Source: Photobacterium jeanii (lineage in GTDB: Bacteria > Pseudomonadota > Gammaproteobacteria > Enterobacterales > Vibrionaceae). Taken from it: a stretch of 64,000 nt of DNA. The notes under the pieces were generated by a model that was not told where the DNA came from, made no database searches, and was given only the letters and a program-made list of their open reading frames with translations. The DNA lies in contig NZ_LVHF01000028.1 in NCBI RefSeq assembly GCF_001650345.1, positions 360,873 to 424,872 on the forward strand, read 5' to 3'. Below, in pieces: positions 19,747 to 28,826 of the stretch (position 1 is the first letter of the stretch; each line of letters begins with the position of its first letter). The position numbers and the translations under genes were made by a program.

Positions 19747-20196
19747 ATGGAAACTGTTGATTACCGTTTTACAAAACAATACCAGAGCTCTTTGGAAGTC
19801 TCCCGAGATGTGGCTGAAGATGTGAAATCGTTTTGGTTAGATGTTGGGCTTAAAGAAGAAGTTATTGAGCAAATTGAGCTTTGTTTAGTGGAGTTGGTAA
19901 ACAACGCTTATGAGCACGCCTATCAGTCAACCGAAGGTGAGCCCATCGAGCTGATTTCTTATATTAAAGAGAATGAACTCGTTATCGAAATTACCGATTA
20001 CGGTCAGTCGATGACTGATGACGAATTCGAGAAAGCGATTAATAACACTTTTATTGAACCAGATCCTGAAGACCCAGAAACATGGACGACGTCAGGGCGA
20101 GGTTTCATTATTGTGGTGCAATTAACCGACAACCTTGAATACGAAAAAAGCGGAAAGAAAAATACGTTCAAACTTTATAAAAAAACAGAAGCTTAA
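19747..20196 (+). CDS. RsbW-like anti-sigma-factor serine kinase
   Basis: A 149-residue GHKL-ATPase kinase. N-box ELVNNAYEHAYQ (about residue 57), G1 box EITDYGQSM and G2-like TSGRGFIIVVQL are visible; histidine-kinase DHp and sensor parts are absent, as in RsbW/SpoIIAB. It should phosphorylate the STAS protein of the same operon, opposing the PP2C phosphatase, so all three parts of a partner switch are present. AAGGAG precedes the ATG. In V. fischeri SypE the kinase and phosphatase are fused; here they are separate genes with a sugar nucleotidyltransferase between them. Confidence 0.9.
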   Translation: METVDYRFTKQYQSSLEVSRDVAEDVKSFWLDVGLKEEVIEQIELCLVELVNNAYEHAYQSTEGEPIELISYIKENELVIEITDYGQSMTDDEFEKAINNTFIEPDPEDPETWTTSGRGFIIVVQLTDNLEYEKSGKKNTFKLYKKTEA

Positions 20197-20215
20197 TTTA
20201 TTTGCTGAGGAATTT

Positions 20216-22414
20216 ATGAGAATAGCATTCGCCATGATGGCGTTATTCTCATTATCATCTTGCGCTATACAACAACCTAATAATGACTGGCAAACTTCTG
20301 AGCAATCGTTAAATGGACTGTGGCGATTAGAGATAATTGATGAGCAACAACGTCAATCTGTAATTCATGAAGTTAATGTACCTAATAACTGGTTTTTAGA
20401 AGGTATAGACCATGCTGGAACGGGTATTTATTCACGCCAATTAGCGCTGAATAATAAACCGAGTCAGTCACGTTATTGGTTGCAATTTAGCGCTGTTGAC
20501 TACGAAGCAAAAGTCTCCCTCAATAACCAAGATGTGATTTCGCATCTTGGCTATTTCTCGCCGTTTACTGCCGAAGTAACCTCTTTGATTTCTGAAGGCG
20601 CTAATCAACTTCAGGTGTGGGTGAATAGCCCTGATGATCCTAAAGATGCAGATTGGTCGCTTTATAAAAATCAAATCAAAGGTGTACTTAACCACCACGA
20701 TACTCGTCCAGGTGGCGCTTGGTCTGACGATGGTCAAGATCGTAACTCTGGCGGTATTTGGGGTGATGTTAACCTCAGACAAACAGGCCCTATAGCTGTT
20801 CAGCATTTAGCCGCAATTCCTCATGTTGAATTAGCGGCAACCACTCAATCGTCAGTCAGTGAGCGTACATCTGCACTGACATCAGCAGATGTACGTTTTC
20901 AATTAGACAACCTAGCGCAGCAAGAGGCTGAATTACGTTATACCTTGTGGCGGGAAGGGCTCGATAGTCAAACAGAGCCAACGGAAAGTTACCAGCAAAC
21001 TGTACAGCTAAGCCAAGGCAAACAAACGATATATTGGCAATTACCTGAGAAAGAGCGTTTGTTGTGGTGGCCTTGGGATTGGGGTGAGCCGAACCTTTAT
21101 CGTATCCAACTTGAAGTGCTGATTAATGACAAGGTTTCAGATACCTACCAAGCGTCTATTGGGTTTAGAGACTTTGCATTTAATGAAGATAAAGGTGAGT
21201 TCTACGTCAACGGATTGCCTTATTTTATCCGTGGCACAAATTACATCGGAAGCCAATGGCTTGCCGAGATGACAGCGGGTGACTACCAGAACGATCTCAA
21301 TTTAATGCGCCAAGCCAATATTAATAGTGTGCGGGTTCATGCTCATGTCGCGGGAGAGGACTTTTATCATCAGGCTGATAAAGCAGGCATTTTGGTGTGG
21401 CAAGACTTTCCATTGCAATGGGGATATAGCGATTCGGACACTTTTCGCCAGCAAGCGGTTGAGCAAACCAAAGCCATGACAGACATGTTAGCGAATCATG
21501 CCTCTATTGCTTTTTGGTGCGGTCACAATGAGCCGCCATGGGATGCTGACTGGATGAAATACAAATATCCAAGTTATCAATCTGCTCAAAATAAGCAACT
21601 GACGCAAGCGGTCTATCAAACGCTGTTAGCGGCTAATGATAAACGTATTGTGCGTGAGGCCTCTTACACCAAAGAGCACCCTTGGCTTGGTTGGTATTCA
21701 GGGAAATATCAGGATTATAAAACCGCGCAGTTCACACCGATTGTGAGCGAGTTTGGCGCTCAGGCCATGCCAAGTTTGGCAATGATAGAAGCGATTTTAT
21801 CTGATGTTGGTATAACGCCCAATGAGTGGCCGTTGAGTAAAAAAGCACTCGCAACATTGAGTTATCACAATTACCAACCACATGAAACCTTAATGATTGC
21901 CAAGGTTCCTCAAGGTGAATCTTTGTCACAGTTTCATCAAAATACCCAAGAATATCAACGGGTAGTCACCAAATATGCAGCTGAACACCTAAGATTAAAT
22001 AAAGGACAAGGCGTTGCTGCCATTTATCAGTTTATGTTTGTTGATAGTTGGCCTGCGATCACTTGGTCGGTTATTGATGTCAATCGTCAAACTAAGCCAG
22101 CCTATGAAGCGCTGAAACAAGCTTATCAACCATTGCTTGCTGTCATTGAAAGGGATGTAACACAAGCGGATGGACAGGTGTCAATAACCATAATTAACGA
22201 CAGTTTGCAGTCTTACTCAAAAGCAAAACTGTGGATTAAAAATCAATACGATAACAAGCAGTGGCTAGTGGAAAACATCAATATTGCCGCAAACACTCAA
22301 CAGCAAGTTGTTACCAACCAAGTGTTTGCAGGGTTATCTGGTTACCTCTCATTGGTTTTAACCGATGAGTCAGGAAACGAGCTGAGTCAAAACCACTACA
22401 AGCTGCAAGACTGA
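20216..22414 (+). CDS. GH2 beta-mannosidase-like lipoprotein
   Basis: A 732-residue lipoprotein. The ATG at 20216 is preceded by TGAGGA and opens a signal peptide MRIAFAMMALFSLSSC with lipobox LSSC; an earlier in-frame ATG would overlap the kinase gene and spoil the signal. Domain order follows GH2: sugar-binding beta-sandwich (jelly roll, about 25-190), Ig-like domain (about 210-320), TIM barrel (about 325-600), and a C-terminal beta domain. Catalytic acid/base E439 lies in WCGHNEP and nucleophile E512 in SEFG. Beta-mannosidase or exo-glycosidase activity is likely, but GH2 specificity is broad. Membrane anchoring inside the glycan operon suggests trimming of the nascent or exported polymer. 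Confidence 0.88.
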   Translation: MRIAFAMMALFSLSSCAIQQPNNDWQTSEQSLNGLWRLEIIDEQQRQSVIHEVNVPNNWFLEGIDHAGTGIYSRQLALNNKPSQSRYWLQFSAVDYEAKVSLNNQDVISHLGYFSPFTAEVTSLISEGANQLQVWVNSPDDPKDADWSLYKNQIKGVLNHHDTRPGGAWSDDGQDRNSGGIWGDVNLRQTGPIAVQHLAAIPHVELAATTQSSVSERTSALTSADVRFQLDNLAQQEAELRYTLWREGLDSQTEPTESYQQTVQLSQGKQTIYWQLPEKERLLWWPWDWGEPNLYRIQLEVLINDKVSDTYQASIGFRDFAFNEDKGEFYVNGLPYFIRGTNYIGSQWLAEMTAGDYQNDLNLMRQANINSVRVHAHVAGEDFYHQADKAGILVWQDFPLQWGYSDSDTFRQQAVEQTKAMTDMLANHASIAFWCGHNEPPWDADWMKYKYPSYQSAQNKQLTQAVYQTLLAANDKRIVREASYTKEHPWLGWYSGKYQDYKTAQFTPIVSEFGAQAMPSLAMIEAILSDVGITPNEWPLSKKALATLSYHNYQPHETLMIAKVPQGESLSQFHQNTQEYQRVVTKYAAEHLRLNKGQGVAAIYQFMFVDSWPAITWSVIDVNRQTKPAYEALKQAYQPLLAVIERDVTQADGQVSITIINDSLQSYSKAKLWIKNQYDNKQWLVENINIAANTQQQVVTNQVFAGLSGYLSLVLTDESGNELSQNHYKLQD

Positions 22415-22454
22415 ACTTCATACAACTTTGGCTCTAATTGCCGCGAAAGGTGGA

Positions 22455-24203
22455 ATGATGACAAGGACGCTCATTTTATTGTTGTTTACTGTGCTTTCAG
22501 GATTAGTGAACGCCAAAATGTTAGTGGTCAATCAGCTTGGGTATATGGCTGAAGGAGACAAACTGGCTTATTGGCTAAAGCCGACAGCGATAGATGCGAC
22601 AGCTTCAAAATACGAGAAGGTTGCACTTTTTTCTCTGGATCAGCAGCGCGACATCGCGGAATTTGACGTTCAATTGCAAGCTCAGTTACCTGATGAGCGA
22701 CCTGTAGCGGTTGTTGATTTTAGTCGAGTGAAAAATACGGGTTGGTTTCAGCTAGTGGTTGGTGACGTTCGTTCAACGCCATTTCAAATCAGTAGCCATT
22801 CCTACCATGATTTAGCTCAGCGTTTGATCCATGCTCTATATCTTCAACGTTCAGGTGAAAGCGTGACAGATCCTGTAACGGGCATGGCGAGGCCTATCAG
22901 CCATACCAAAGATGGTGTGATTTTCCGTAGTGACCCTTTCCATAAACGCGGCAAAGCGTTGGATATGACAGGCGGTTGGTACGATGCCGGTGACTTTGGT
23001 AAATATGTGGCAACTACTACAATCACAGCTGCGCGCTTGATGGAAGCGTTTCGTCAATCACCTGAGTTTTTTGAATCTCAGCCTTCTGAGTTACAAAATC
23101 ATGGTGTGAATACAAATACAAGCCGCGCTGATACGGCAGTTGAACCACGTTTACCTGCAATTTTGGTGGAAACCCAATATGGTTTGAATTGGCTACTGAA
23201 AATGCAGCGTGCTGATGGGGCTGTGTATCGTAAACTATCAGGAGCACATTGGCCCGCTAAAATCCCGCCTTGGCAAGATTTGCAAACTCGATTTATTTAC
23301 GGTGTGAGTACACCTGAAACTGCCAAATTTGCTGCAACGATGGCAATGGCATCACGTATTTATGAACCTTACCAACCGAGTCAATCTCGTCGTTATTTAC
23401 AAGCCGCTGTTCATGCTTGGCGTTATTTAGAGCTTCATCCTGAGCAATATATCGACTGGCAAAAGGGTGATGATTCAGGCTCTGGGCCATACATCAAAAA
23501 TAAAGAAGATGTAGAAGCCTCACTCGATACTGATATTGACGATCGTTTATGGGCATTGGCGGAGCTCTATATCACCACCGAGCAAGATAAATTCCTCACT
23601 GAGTTTGAAAAATTATATGACTCGCAATGGGTGGATATCTTTGAGTGGAAAAACCCAGCTGCAATGGGGGTTTGGCATTTATTGCTAACGCTTGAAAATG
23701 CTCATCCTTTGTATCCCAAGTTAGCCAATGATTTAAAAGCCAAAGCTGATCACTATGTAGAGCAAGCAAACAACTCAGCTTTTGGTATTGCTAATCAGCG
23801 TTTTATTTGGGGCTCGAACAAGATGACAGCAGAGGCCGGTATTTTGGTTGCTTGGTCTGATTTTATTCAAGGTAAAAAGGATCATCGTGCTGTTGTGCAA
23901 TCGCAAATTGATTATTTGTTGGGAGCGAATGCTTTTAACTTAAGTTTTGTCACTGGTAGCGGCACCTATGCTGTTCGCAATCTCCATCATTTATACCGTA
24001 TTGCGACAGGTGTGATTTTACCGGGGTATTTGGTTGGTGGCCCAAATGAAAAAGCGCAGGCAGGGGTTGCGCCGAAAAACATGGGAATGCTGAGTTATGT
24101 TGATAGTGAAAAGTCTTATGCGGTGAACGAGTTTGCTATCGATTATAACGCCAGTCTGATTGGGTTATTGGCCGCGCATCACGCGTACTTTCGTCAATAT
24201 TAA
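22455..24203 (+). CDS. Secreted GH9 family glucanase
   Basis: A 583-residue exported glycoside hydrolase. Two adjacent ATGs (22455/22458) follow AAGGTGGA; a signal peptide ends near NAKM. A CelD-type N-terminal Ig-like domain (about 20-100, starting LVVNQLGYM) precedes the (alpha/alpha)6 barrel. The GH9 hallmarks are GGWYDAGDFGKYV with the catalytic-base aspartates D177 and D180, and NEFAIDYNA with the general acid E559 near the C-terminus. GH9 enzymes hydrolyse cellulose, mixed-linkage glucan or, in some, gluco-oligosaccharides. Inside a GT2 operon it plays the part that GH8 BcsZ plays in bcs operons, by inference. It lies 40 bases after the GH2 gene and 14 bases before the synthase. Confidence 0.9.
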   Translation: MMTRTLILLLFTVLSGLVNAKMLVVNQLGYMAEGDKLAYWLKPTAIDATASKYEKVALFSLDQQRDIAEFDVQLQAQLPDERPVAVVDFSRVKNTGWFQLVVGDVRSTPFQISSHSYHDLAQRLIHALYLQRSGESVTDPVTGMARPISHTKDGVIFRSDPFHKRGKALDMTGGWYDAGDFGKYVATTTITAARLMEAFRQSPEFFESQPSELQNHGVNTNTSRADTAVEPRLPAILVETQYGLNWLLKMQRADGAVYRKLSGAHWPAKIPPWQDLQTRFIYGVSTPETAKFAATMAMASRIYEPYQPSQSRRYLQAAVHAWRYLELHPEQYIDWQKGDDSGSGPYIKNKEDVEASLDTDIDDRLWALAELYITTEQDKFLTEFEKLYDSQWVDIFEWKNPAAMGVWHLLLTLENAHPLYPKLANDLKAKADHYVEQANNSAFGIANQRFIWGSNKMTAEAGILVAWSDFIQGKKDHRAVVQSQIDYLLGANAFNLSFVTGSGTYAVRNLHHLYRIATGVILPGYLVGGPNEKAQAGVAPKNMGMLSYVDSEKSYAVNEFAIDYNASLIGLLAAHHAYFRQY

Positions 24204-24217
24204 TGGAGTAATGCTAG

Positions 24218-26068
24218 ATGGATTTTTATTTTAAGGAGTTTGAGCATCGTAAGCCACCAGAACCTGTACCTTATAGCATGTCGCGTGAATTGCTTTACCA
24301 ATACTTAGCTACATGTAATTTAACCTTGGGGATCTGGTACTTATGGTGGCGATGGACTTACGCACTGAACTACGAGGCTATGTGGTTCTCGCTACCACTG
24401 GCATTTGCTGAGTCTTGTGCATTTATTGGTTCAATGTTGTTTACATTCAACCTTTGGAAAACCAAAGATGAACCGAAAAAAGCACCACCGCATAAAATCG
24501 CGGAGTGTGTGCACGACACCGATGAAGACAGACCAATCAGCGTTGATGTGTTCTTCCCAACTTATGATGAAGAGCCTGATTTGGTGCGTCTGAGTATTGT
24601 TGATGCAATGAAGATCCGTTATCCGCATGAAATTGAAACCAAGATCTTTATTCTCGATGATGGTAAGCGTCCAGAAATGGAAGCGCTCGCCAAAGAAATG
24701 GGAGTGGAGTACATCACCCGTGAAGGCAATATTGGTTTTAAAGCAGGTAATTTGCGTAATGCGCTGGAGCAAACCTACGGGGACTTCATTGTTATCTGTG
24801 ATGCTGATACCCGCCCATTCCCTTCTATTTTGGAAAACACCTTAGGCTACTTCCGTGACCCTGATGTGGCATGGGTACAAACTCCTCAGTGGTTCTTCGA
24901 TTTACCGGAAGGCGAACGTTTACCTAAATGGCTAGGTAAGAAATTGGGTGGATTTGGTCGTCTCATTGGGCGTGGTGTCGAGCGTTTATACGGTCCGGTT
25001 ACCCTTGGCGAAGACCCATTTGTGAATGACCCTCAAATGTTCTACGACGTTATTCAACGCCGTCGTAATTGGGTAAATGCATCCTTCTGTTGTGGTGCTG
25101 GCTCTATTCACCGTCGTGAAGCGGTAATGGAAGCGGCATTGCGTGCTTACAGTGAGCAGATCAGCAAAGAGCACGATGAAGTTGAACGTCAGATCCGTAA
25201 GCTCACCAAAGAGAAAACGGTCGACCGCGATATCTCTGATAACTTGCGCCAGGAAATCTTGCTGGATACCGAATTTACCCCTTATAAATTCCACGTATCG
25301 GAAGATTTGTATACCTCGATTGTATTGCACTCAGATACTGAGCGTAATTGGCGTTCTGTAATGCATCCTCAGGTTGAAAGTAAAATGCTATCACCTCAGG
25401 ATTTGCAGACTTGGACAGTTCAGCGCTTTAAATACTCGGGTGGTTCAATCGATATCTTTATGAACGATAACCCATTGTTCCGCAAAGGCATGACGTTCAA
25501 GCAGAAATTGATGTACGCCGCGAGTTTCTGGTCAAACTTATCGGCTATCTGGAACATTATTTTCTTAGCGTGTCCAATCATCTACTTCTTAACCAGTATT
25601 GCTCCGGTTAGTGCGTACGATACGACTTTCTATCTCCATTTCTTACCGTTCGTGTTAACGGCTGAGCTGGCAATGATGATAGGCACATGGGGAGTTGCAG
25701 GTTATAAAGGGAAAACCAACTTCCTCTCCTTCTTCCCTGTTAACTTGCGGGCGCTATGGACAGTATTGCGCGGTAGGAAAATCAGTTTCCCAACCACACC
25801 CAAAGAGCGACAAACCGGTACCTTTATTAAGTTGGTGATACCGCAAATATTGGTCTTCGTGTTGAGTCTATTCAGTATGACATTTGCTTGGGTTGGTTAC
25901 ACCACGGGCGCATTCGGGGAGCACTCATTTGGCGGTTTAGTACTTAATACCTTCTGGATCATTAATAACATGATGGCGATGTGGGGAATGATTGCAGCTT
26001 CTATCTGGACTCCGCCGTCTGATGAAGAGCAGGAACAAGGATCTGAGGAATTAGAATATGGAATTTAA
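24218..26068 (+). CDS. Cellulose-synthase-like GT2 glycosyltransferase
   Basis: A 616-residue processive inner-membrane synthase. Two N-terminal helices (about 28-85) precede a GT-A domain with ILDDGKRPE (about 144), DAD at 195-197, a NASFCCGAGSIHRRE segment equivalent to the FFCGS finger of BcsA, and SED at 361-363 equivalent to the catalytic TED. The usual QxxRW is replaced by QRFKY (402-406). A charged insert of about 45 residues precedes SED. The C-terminal part has about five membrane helices; there is no PilZ domain, so direct c-di-GMP control as in BcsA is unlikely. No BcsB or BcsC partner is encoded. The glycan may be a beta-glucan or beta-mannan; nothing here decides. Confidence 0.92.
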   Translation: MDFYFKEFEHRKPPEPVPYSMSRELLYQYLATCNLTLGIWYLWWRWTYALNYEAMWFSLPLAFAESCAFIGSMLFTFNLWKTKDEPKKAPPHKIAECVHDTDEDRPISVDVFFPTYDEEPDLVRLSIVDAMKIRYPHEIETKIFILDDGKRPEMEALAKEMGVEYITREGNIGFKAGNLRNALEQTYGDFIVICDADTRPFPSILENTLGYFRDPDVAWVQTPQWFFDLPEGERLPKWLGKKLGGFGRLIGRGVERLYGPVTLGEDPFVNDPQMFYDVIQRRRNWVNASFCCGAGSIHRREAVMEAALRAYSEQISKEHDEVERQIRKLTKEKTVDRDISDNLRQEILLDTEFTPYKFHVSEDLYTSIVLHSDTERNWRSVMHPQVESKMLSPQDLQTWTVQRFKYSGGSIDIFMNDNPLFRKGMTFKQKLMYAASFWSNLSAIWNIIFLACPIIYFLTSIAPVSAYDTTFYLHFLPFVLTAELAMMIGTWGVAGYKGKTNFLSFFPVNLRALWTVLRGRKISFPTTPKERQTGTFIKLVIPQILVFVLSLFSMTFAWVGYTTGAFGEHSFGGLVLNTFWIINNMMAMWGMIAASIWTPPSDEEQEQGSEELEYGI

Positions 26069-27377
26069 AAAAGCACTCGTGAATGCACGGCATCACCTTG
26101 TCTTTATAACGGGATTGGTTACTGCTCTTATAATTGCATTTACTATCGAAACCCGTGATTACGGGCATGTATTGGGGAATATCACCTTTGAAGTATCAGA
26201 GCCAATTCCTCATCGCGAAAGCCGGATTTTAACCGATGAAGAATTTACCTGGGCGAAAACGGCGTGGACTTACTTTGAAAATAATTACCAAGAAAACACA
26301 GGGTTGGTGAATTCGGTAGATGGTTATCCTTCTACGACCATGTGGGATACCGCATCTTATTTGATGGGGCTGATTTCGGCTGAAAAACTCAATGTGATCA
26401 GCCATGCTGAGTTTACTCTGCGGATGGAAAAAGCTTTAAATACGTTGGCGCGTATTCCACTGATCAATGGCGATTTACCGAATAAGGCATATAACACCCA
26501 AACCTTAGAAATGGTGGATTACTCGAACAAACCTGTGCCTGAAGGTATTGGTTGGTCGGCGATTGATATTGGTCGAATTTTAGTGCCATTTAATATCTTG
26601 ATTTGGCAATACCCTGAATTTAATAAGCCTGTTAATGATGTACTTAATCACTGGAAAGTGAGTGAGATGATCATTGATGGTTACTTGTACGGTTCACGCC
26701 CATCGAAAAAAGGTGATGGTTTTGAATTAGTACAAGAAGGTCGTATTGGTTATGAAGAGTATGCGTCAAAAGCGATGTCGCTAATGGGACGTGACGTATT
26801 CAACGCCATGAAATATATCGATTATCTAAATCTTGTTGAAATCGATGGGGTAGAAATTCCAACAGATAAACGTGACCCTGCGAAATACCATGCTCACAAC
26901 TACGTGGTTAGTGAATCTTACATTCTTGATAGTTTGGAATTTGGTGCAGATAGTATCTCGAAAATCTTTGCCTTCCGTGTTTATAAGGCACAAGAGAACC
27001 GTTACGAGCGTACAGGCATTCTTACCGCAGTAAGTGAAGATAACGTCGATGAAGCACCGTACTTTGTCTACAACACAGTGTTCTCAGACGGTAAAGAATG
27101 GAATGCGATTTCAGACCAAGGTGACGATGCTTCTCACCTGAAAACACTATCAACAAAAGCGGCGTTTGGTTGGTATGCACTTTACGATACCCCTTACACC
27201 CAACTACTGATCGATGATGCCCAAAGCTTATATTCAGAAGAAAAAGGCTGGTATTCAGGTCGCTATGAAAGTGACGGACGCACTAACAAAGCGATCACCG
27301 CCAATACCAACGGCATTGTATTAGAGTCACTAGCTTATGTTCAAAATGGCACGCTGTTGAGCGTTGGTGCTAAGTGA
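26058..27377 (+). CDS. Membrane-anchored DUF3131 protein (copy 2 of 4)
   Basis: A 439-residue protein whose ATG overlaps the synthase stop by 11 bases. One N-terminal helix (about 13-32) anchors it, with the rest in the periplasm. The DUF3131 motifs are complete: TGLVNSVDGYPSTTMWD, LPNKAYNTQT, GWSAIDIGRIL, QEGRIGYEEYA, VVSESYIL, and PYFVYNTVFSDGKEW near the C-terminus. I infer an alpha/alpha toroid fold and a role in glycan processing or passage; no activity is proven. Translational coupling to the synthase makes a direct partnership likely, perhaps filling the place of BcsB. Confidence 0.85.
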   Translation: MEFKKALVNARHHLVFITGLVTALIIAFTIETRDYGHVLGNITFEVSEPIPHRESRILTDEEFTWAKTAWTYFENNYQENTGLVNSVDGYPSTTMWDTASYLMGLISAEKLNVISHAEFTLRMEKALNTLARIPLINGDLPNKAYNTQTLEMVDYSNKPVPEGIGWSAIDIGRILVPFNILIWQYPEFNKPVNDVLNHWKVSEMIIDGYLYGSRPSKKGDGFELVQEGRIGYEEYASKAMSLMGRDVFNAMKYIDYLNLVEIDGVEIPTDKRDPAKYHAHNYVVSESYILDSLEFGADSISKIFAFRVYKAQENRYERTGILTAVSEDNVDEAPYFVYNTVFSDGKEWNAISDQGDDASHLKTLSTKAAFGWYALYDTPYTQLLIDDAQSLYSEEKGWYSGRYESDGRTNKAITANTNGIVLESLAYVQNGTLLSVGAK

Positions 27378-27403
27378 TTCGCAACTTTGATAGGGAGTGT
27401 TGT

Positions 27404-28804
27404 ATGCGTTATATCATTGTTTGCCTAATGGGGTTGCTGGTGGCTGGCTGCGGTAATAAATACAGTAATCTGGCGGATGACGTCGTTGACCGCCCAAATC
27501 ACTGGGATATTCCAAAAGCCCGTCAAGGTAAACTGACAGAAAAAGAAATGGATATGGCGAGGATTGCTTGGAAGTATTTTGAAAATAACTACCAAGAATC
27601 TACGGGGTTGGTGAATGCGGTAAATAACTATCCATCGGTTACATGGTGGGATGCTGCGTCGTATCTTGCTGGCATGACGAGTGCGCTAGAGCTCGGCATT
27701 ATTGATAAAGAAGAGTTTGACCGCCGTTTAATCCGTTTCTTAACAACACTTAATACTATGCAGCTCTTTAAAGGAGAGCTGCCGAATAAAGCTTATAACA
27801 CTCAAACGGCTGCGATGGTGGACTACGGTAACCAACCGGGTGAAATTGGCTATTCGGCATTGGACTTAGGACGTTTGTTGATTTGGCTTCATATCATCAA
27901 AAACCGTTACCCTGAGTATGCAACGGGTATTGATTCTGCAGTACTACGCTGGAACTTCTGTAATGTGGTCGATGAGAATGGCACCATGTTTGGTGCCTTG
28001 CTTGAAAAAGACAAGCCAGTTCAATACTTACAAGAAGGGCGTTTAGGTTACGAAGAATATGCAGCCAAAGGTTTTCAGCTTTGGGGATTTGATACCACTC
28101 AAGCCTCTATGCCTGAGCCTTACAGTACAATTAACTTATATGGTTATGATATTCCGTACGACACCCGTGATCCGCGTAAACTCAAAGCGCATAGCTATGT
28201 TGTAACCGAAAGCTTTGTACTCGACGGTATAGAGATGGGATGGGATTTAACAACCGACCGAACGCCGCATGATTATAACTTCTCAAATGACTGGATGGCC
28301 GAGTTTGCCTTGCAGATCTATCGAGTGCAGGAAGCGCGTTATAAAAACACTGGAATTATTACAGCCCGTACCGAGCACCAGTTAGCTGGGCCTCCATACT
28401 TCGTTTACGACACCATCTATACCGATGGTTACGCGTGGAATACTATTTCTGAAGTGGGCGAGTACTTACCTCAATTCTCAGCAGTTGCTGTTAAAGGGGC
28501 TATGGGGCTTTGGGTGTTGTGGGATACCGAATACACAGATTTAGTCTTTGATCATATTTCAAATTTGTATGACCGTGAAAAAGGTTTTTACGAAGGTATC
28601 TTTGAAAATGGTACTGGGTTAATTAATACGTTCACATCAAATAATAATGGTATTACGTTAGAAATTTTACTTTATAAGCAAGAAGGTAAATTACTGACTT
28701 ATTTAGACACCCCTCCAGTGAGCTTATGGGATAAAGCATTGGAGTCACCATTTGGTTATGAAGGGCAATGTTTACCACGAAAAAAACCACAAGCTAAGAA
28801 GTAG
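27404..28804 (+). CDS. DUF3131 lipoprotein (copy 3 of 4)
   Basis: A 466-residue lipoprotein from the ATG at 27404, preceded by AGGGAG; the in-frame GTG at 27374 would overlap the previous stop and lengthen the signal needlessly. Lipobox VAGC at residues about 14-17. It has the full set of family motifs: TGLVNAVNNYPSVTWWD, LPNKAYNTQT, GYSALDLGRLL, QEGRLGYEEYA, VVTESFVL, PYFVYDTIYTDG. The C-terminus is basic and contains two cysteines shared in position with copy 4 (NFC and QCL). It lies 26 bases after copy 2 and is clearly a paralogue of it. Confidence 0.85.
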   Translation: MRYIIVCLMGLLVAGCGNKYSNLADDVVDRPNHWDIPKARQGKLTEKEMDMARIAWKYFENNYQESTGLVNAVNNYPSVTWWDAASYLAGMTSALELGIIDKEEFDRRLIRFLTTLNTMQLFKGELPNKAYNTQTAAMVDYGNQPGEIGYSALDLGRLLIWLHIIKNRYPEYATGIDSAVLRWNFCNVVDENGTMFGALLEKDKPVQYLQEGRLGYEEYAAKGFQLWGFDTTQASMPEPYSTINLYGYDIPYDTRDPRKLKAHSYVVTESFVLDGIEMGWDLTTDRTPHDYNFSNDWMAEFALQIYRVQEARYKNTGIITARTEHQLAGPPYFVYDTIYTDGYAWNTISEVGEYLPQFSAVAVKGAMGLWVLWDTEYTDLVFDHISNLYDREKGFYEGIFENGTGLINTFTSNNNGITLEILLYKQEGKLLTYLDTPPVSLWDKALESPFGYEGQCLPRKKPQAKK

Positions 28805-28826
28805 TTTCTCAAGTAAAGGGATGTAA

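Noticed and set aside
16995..20196. General stress sigma-factor cascade
   Set aside because: No sigma factor gene is present and the switch genes are interleaved with polysaccharide genes, so local control is more likely.
24218..26068. Canonical cellulose synthase BcsA
   Set aside because: It has no PilZ domain, an altered QxxRW motif and no bcsB, bcsC or bcsZ neighbours.
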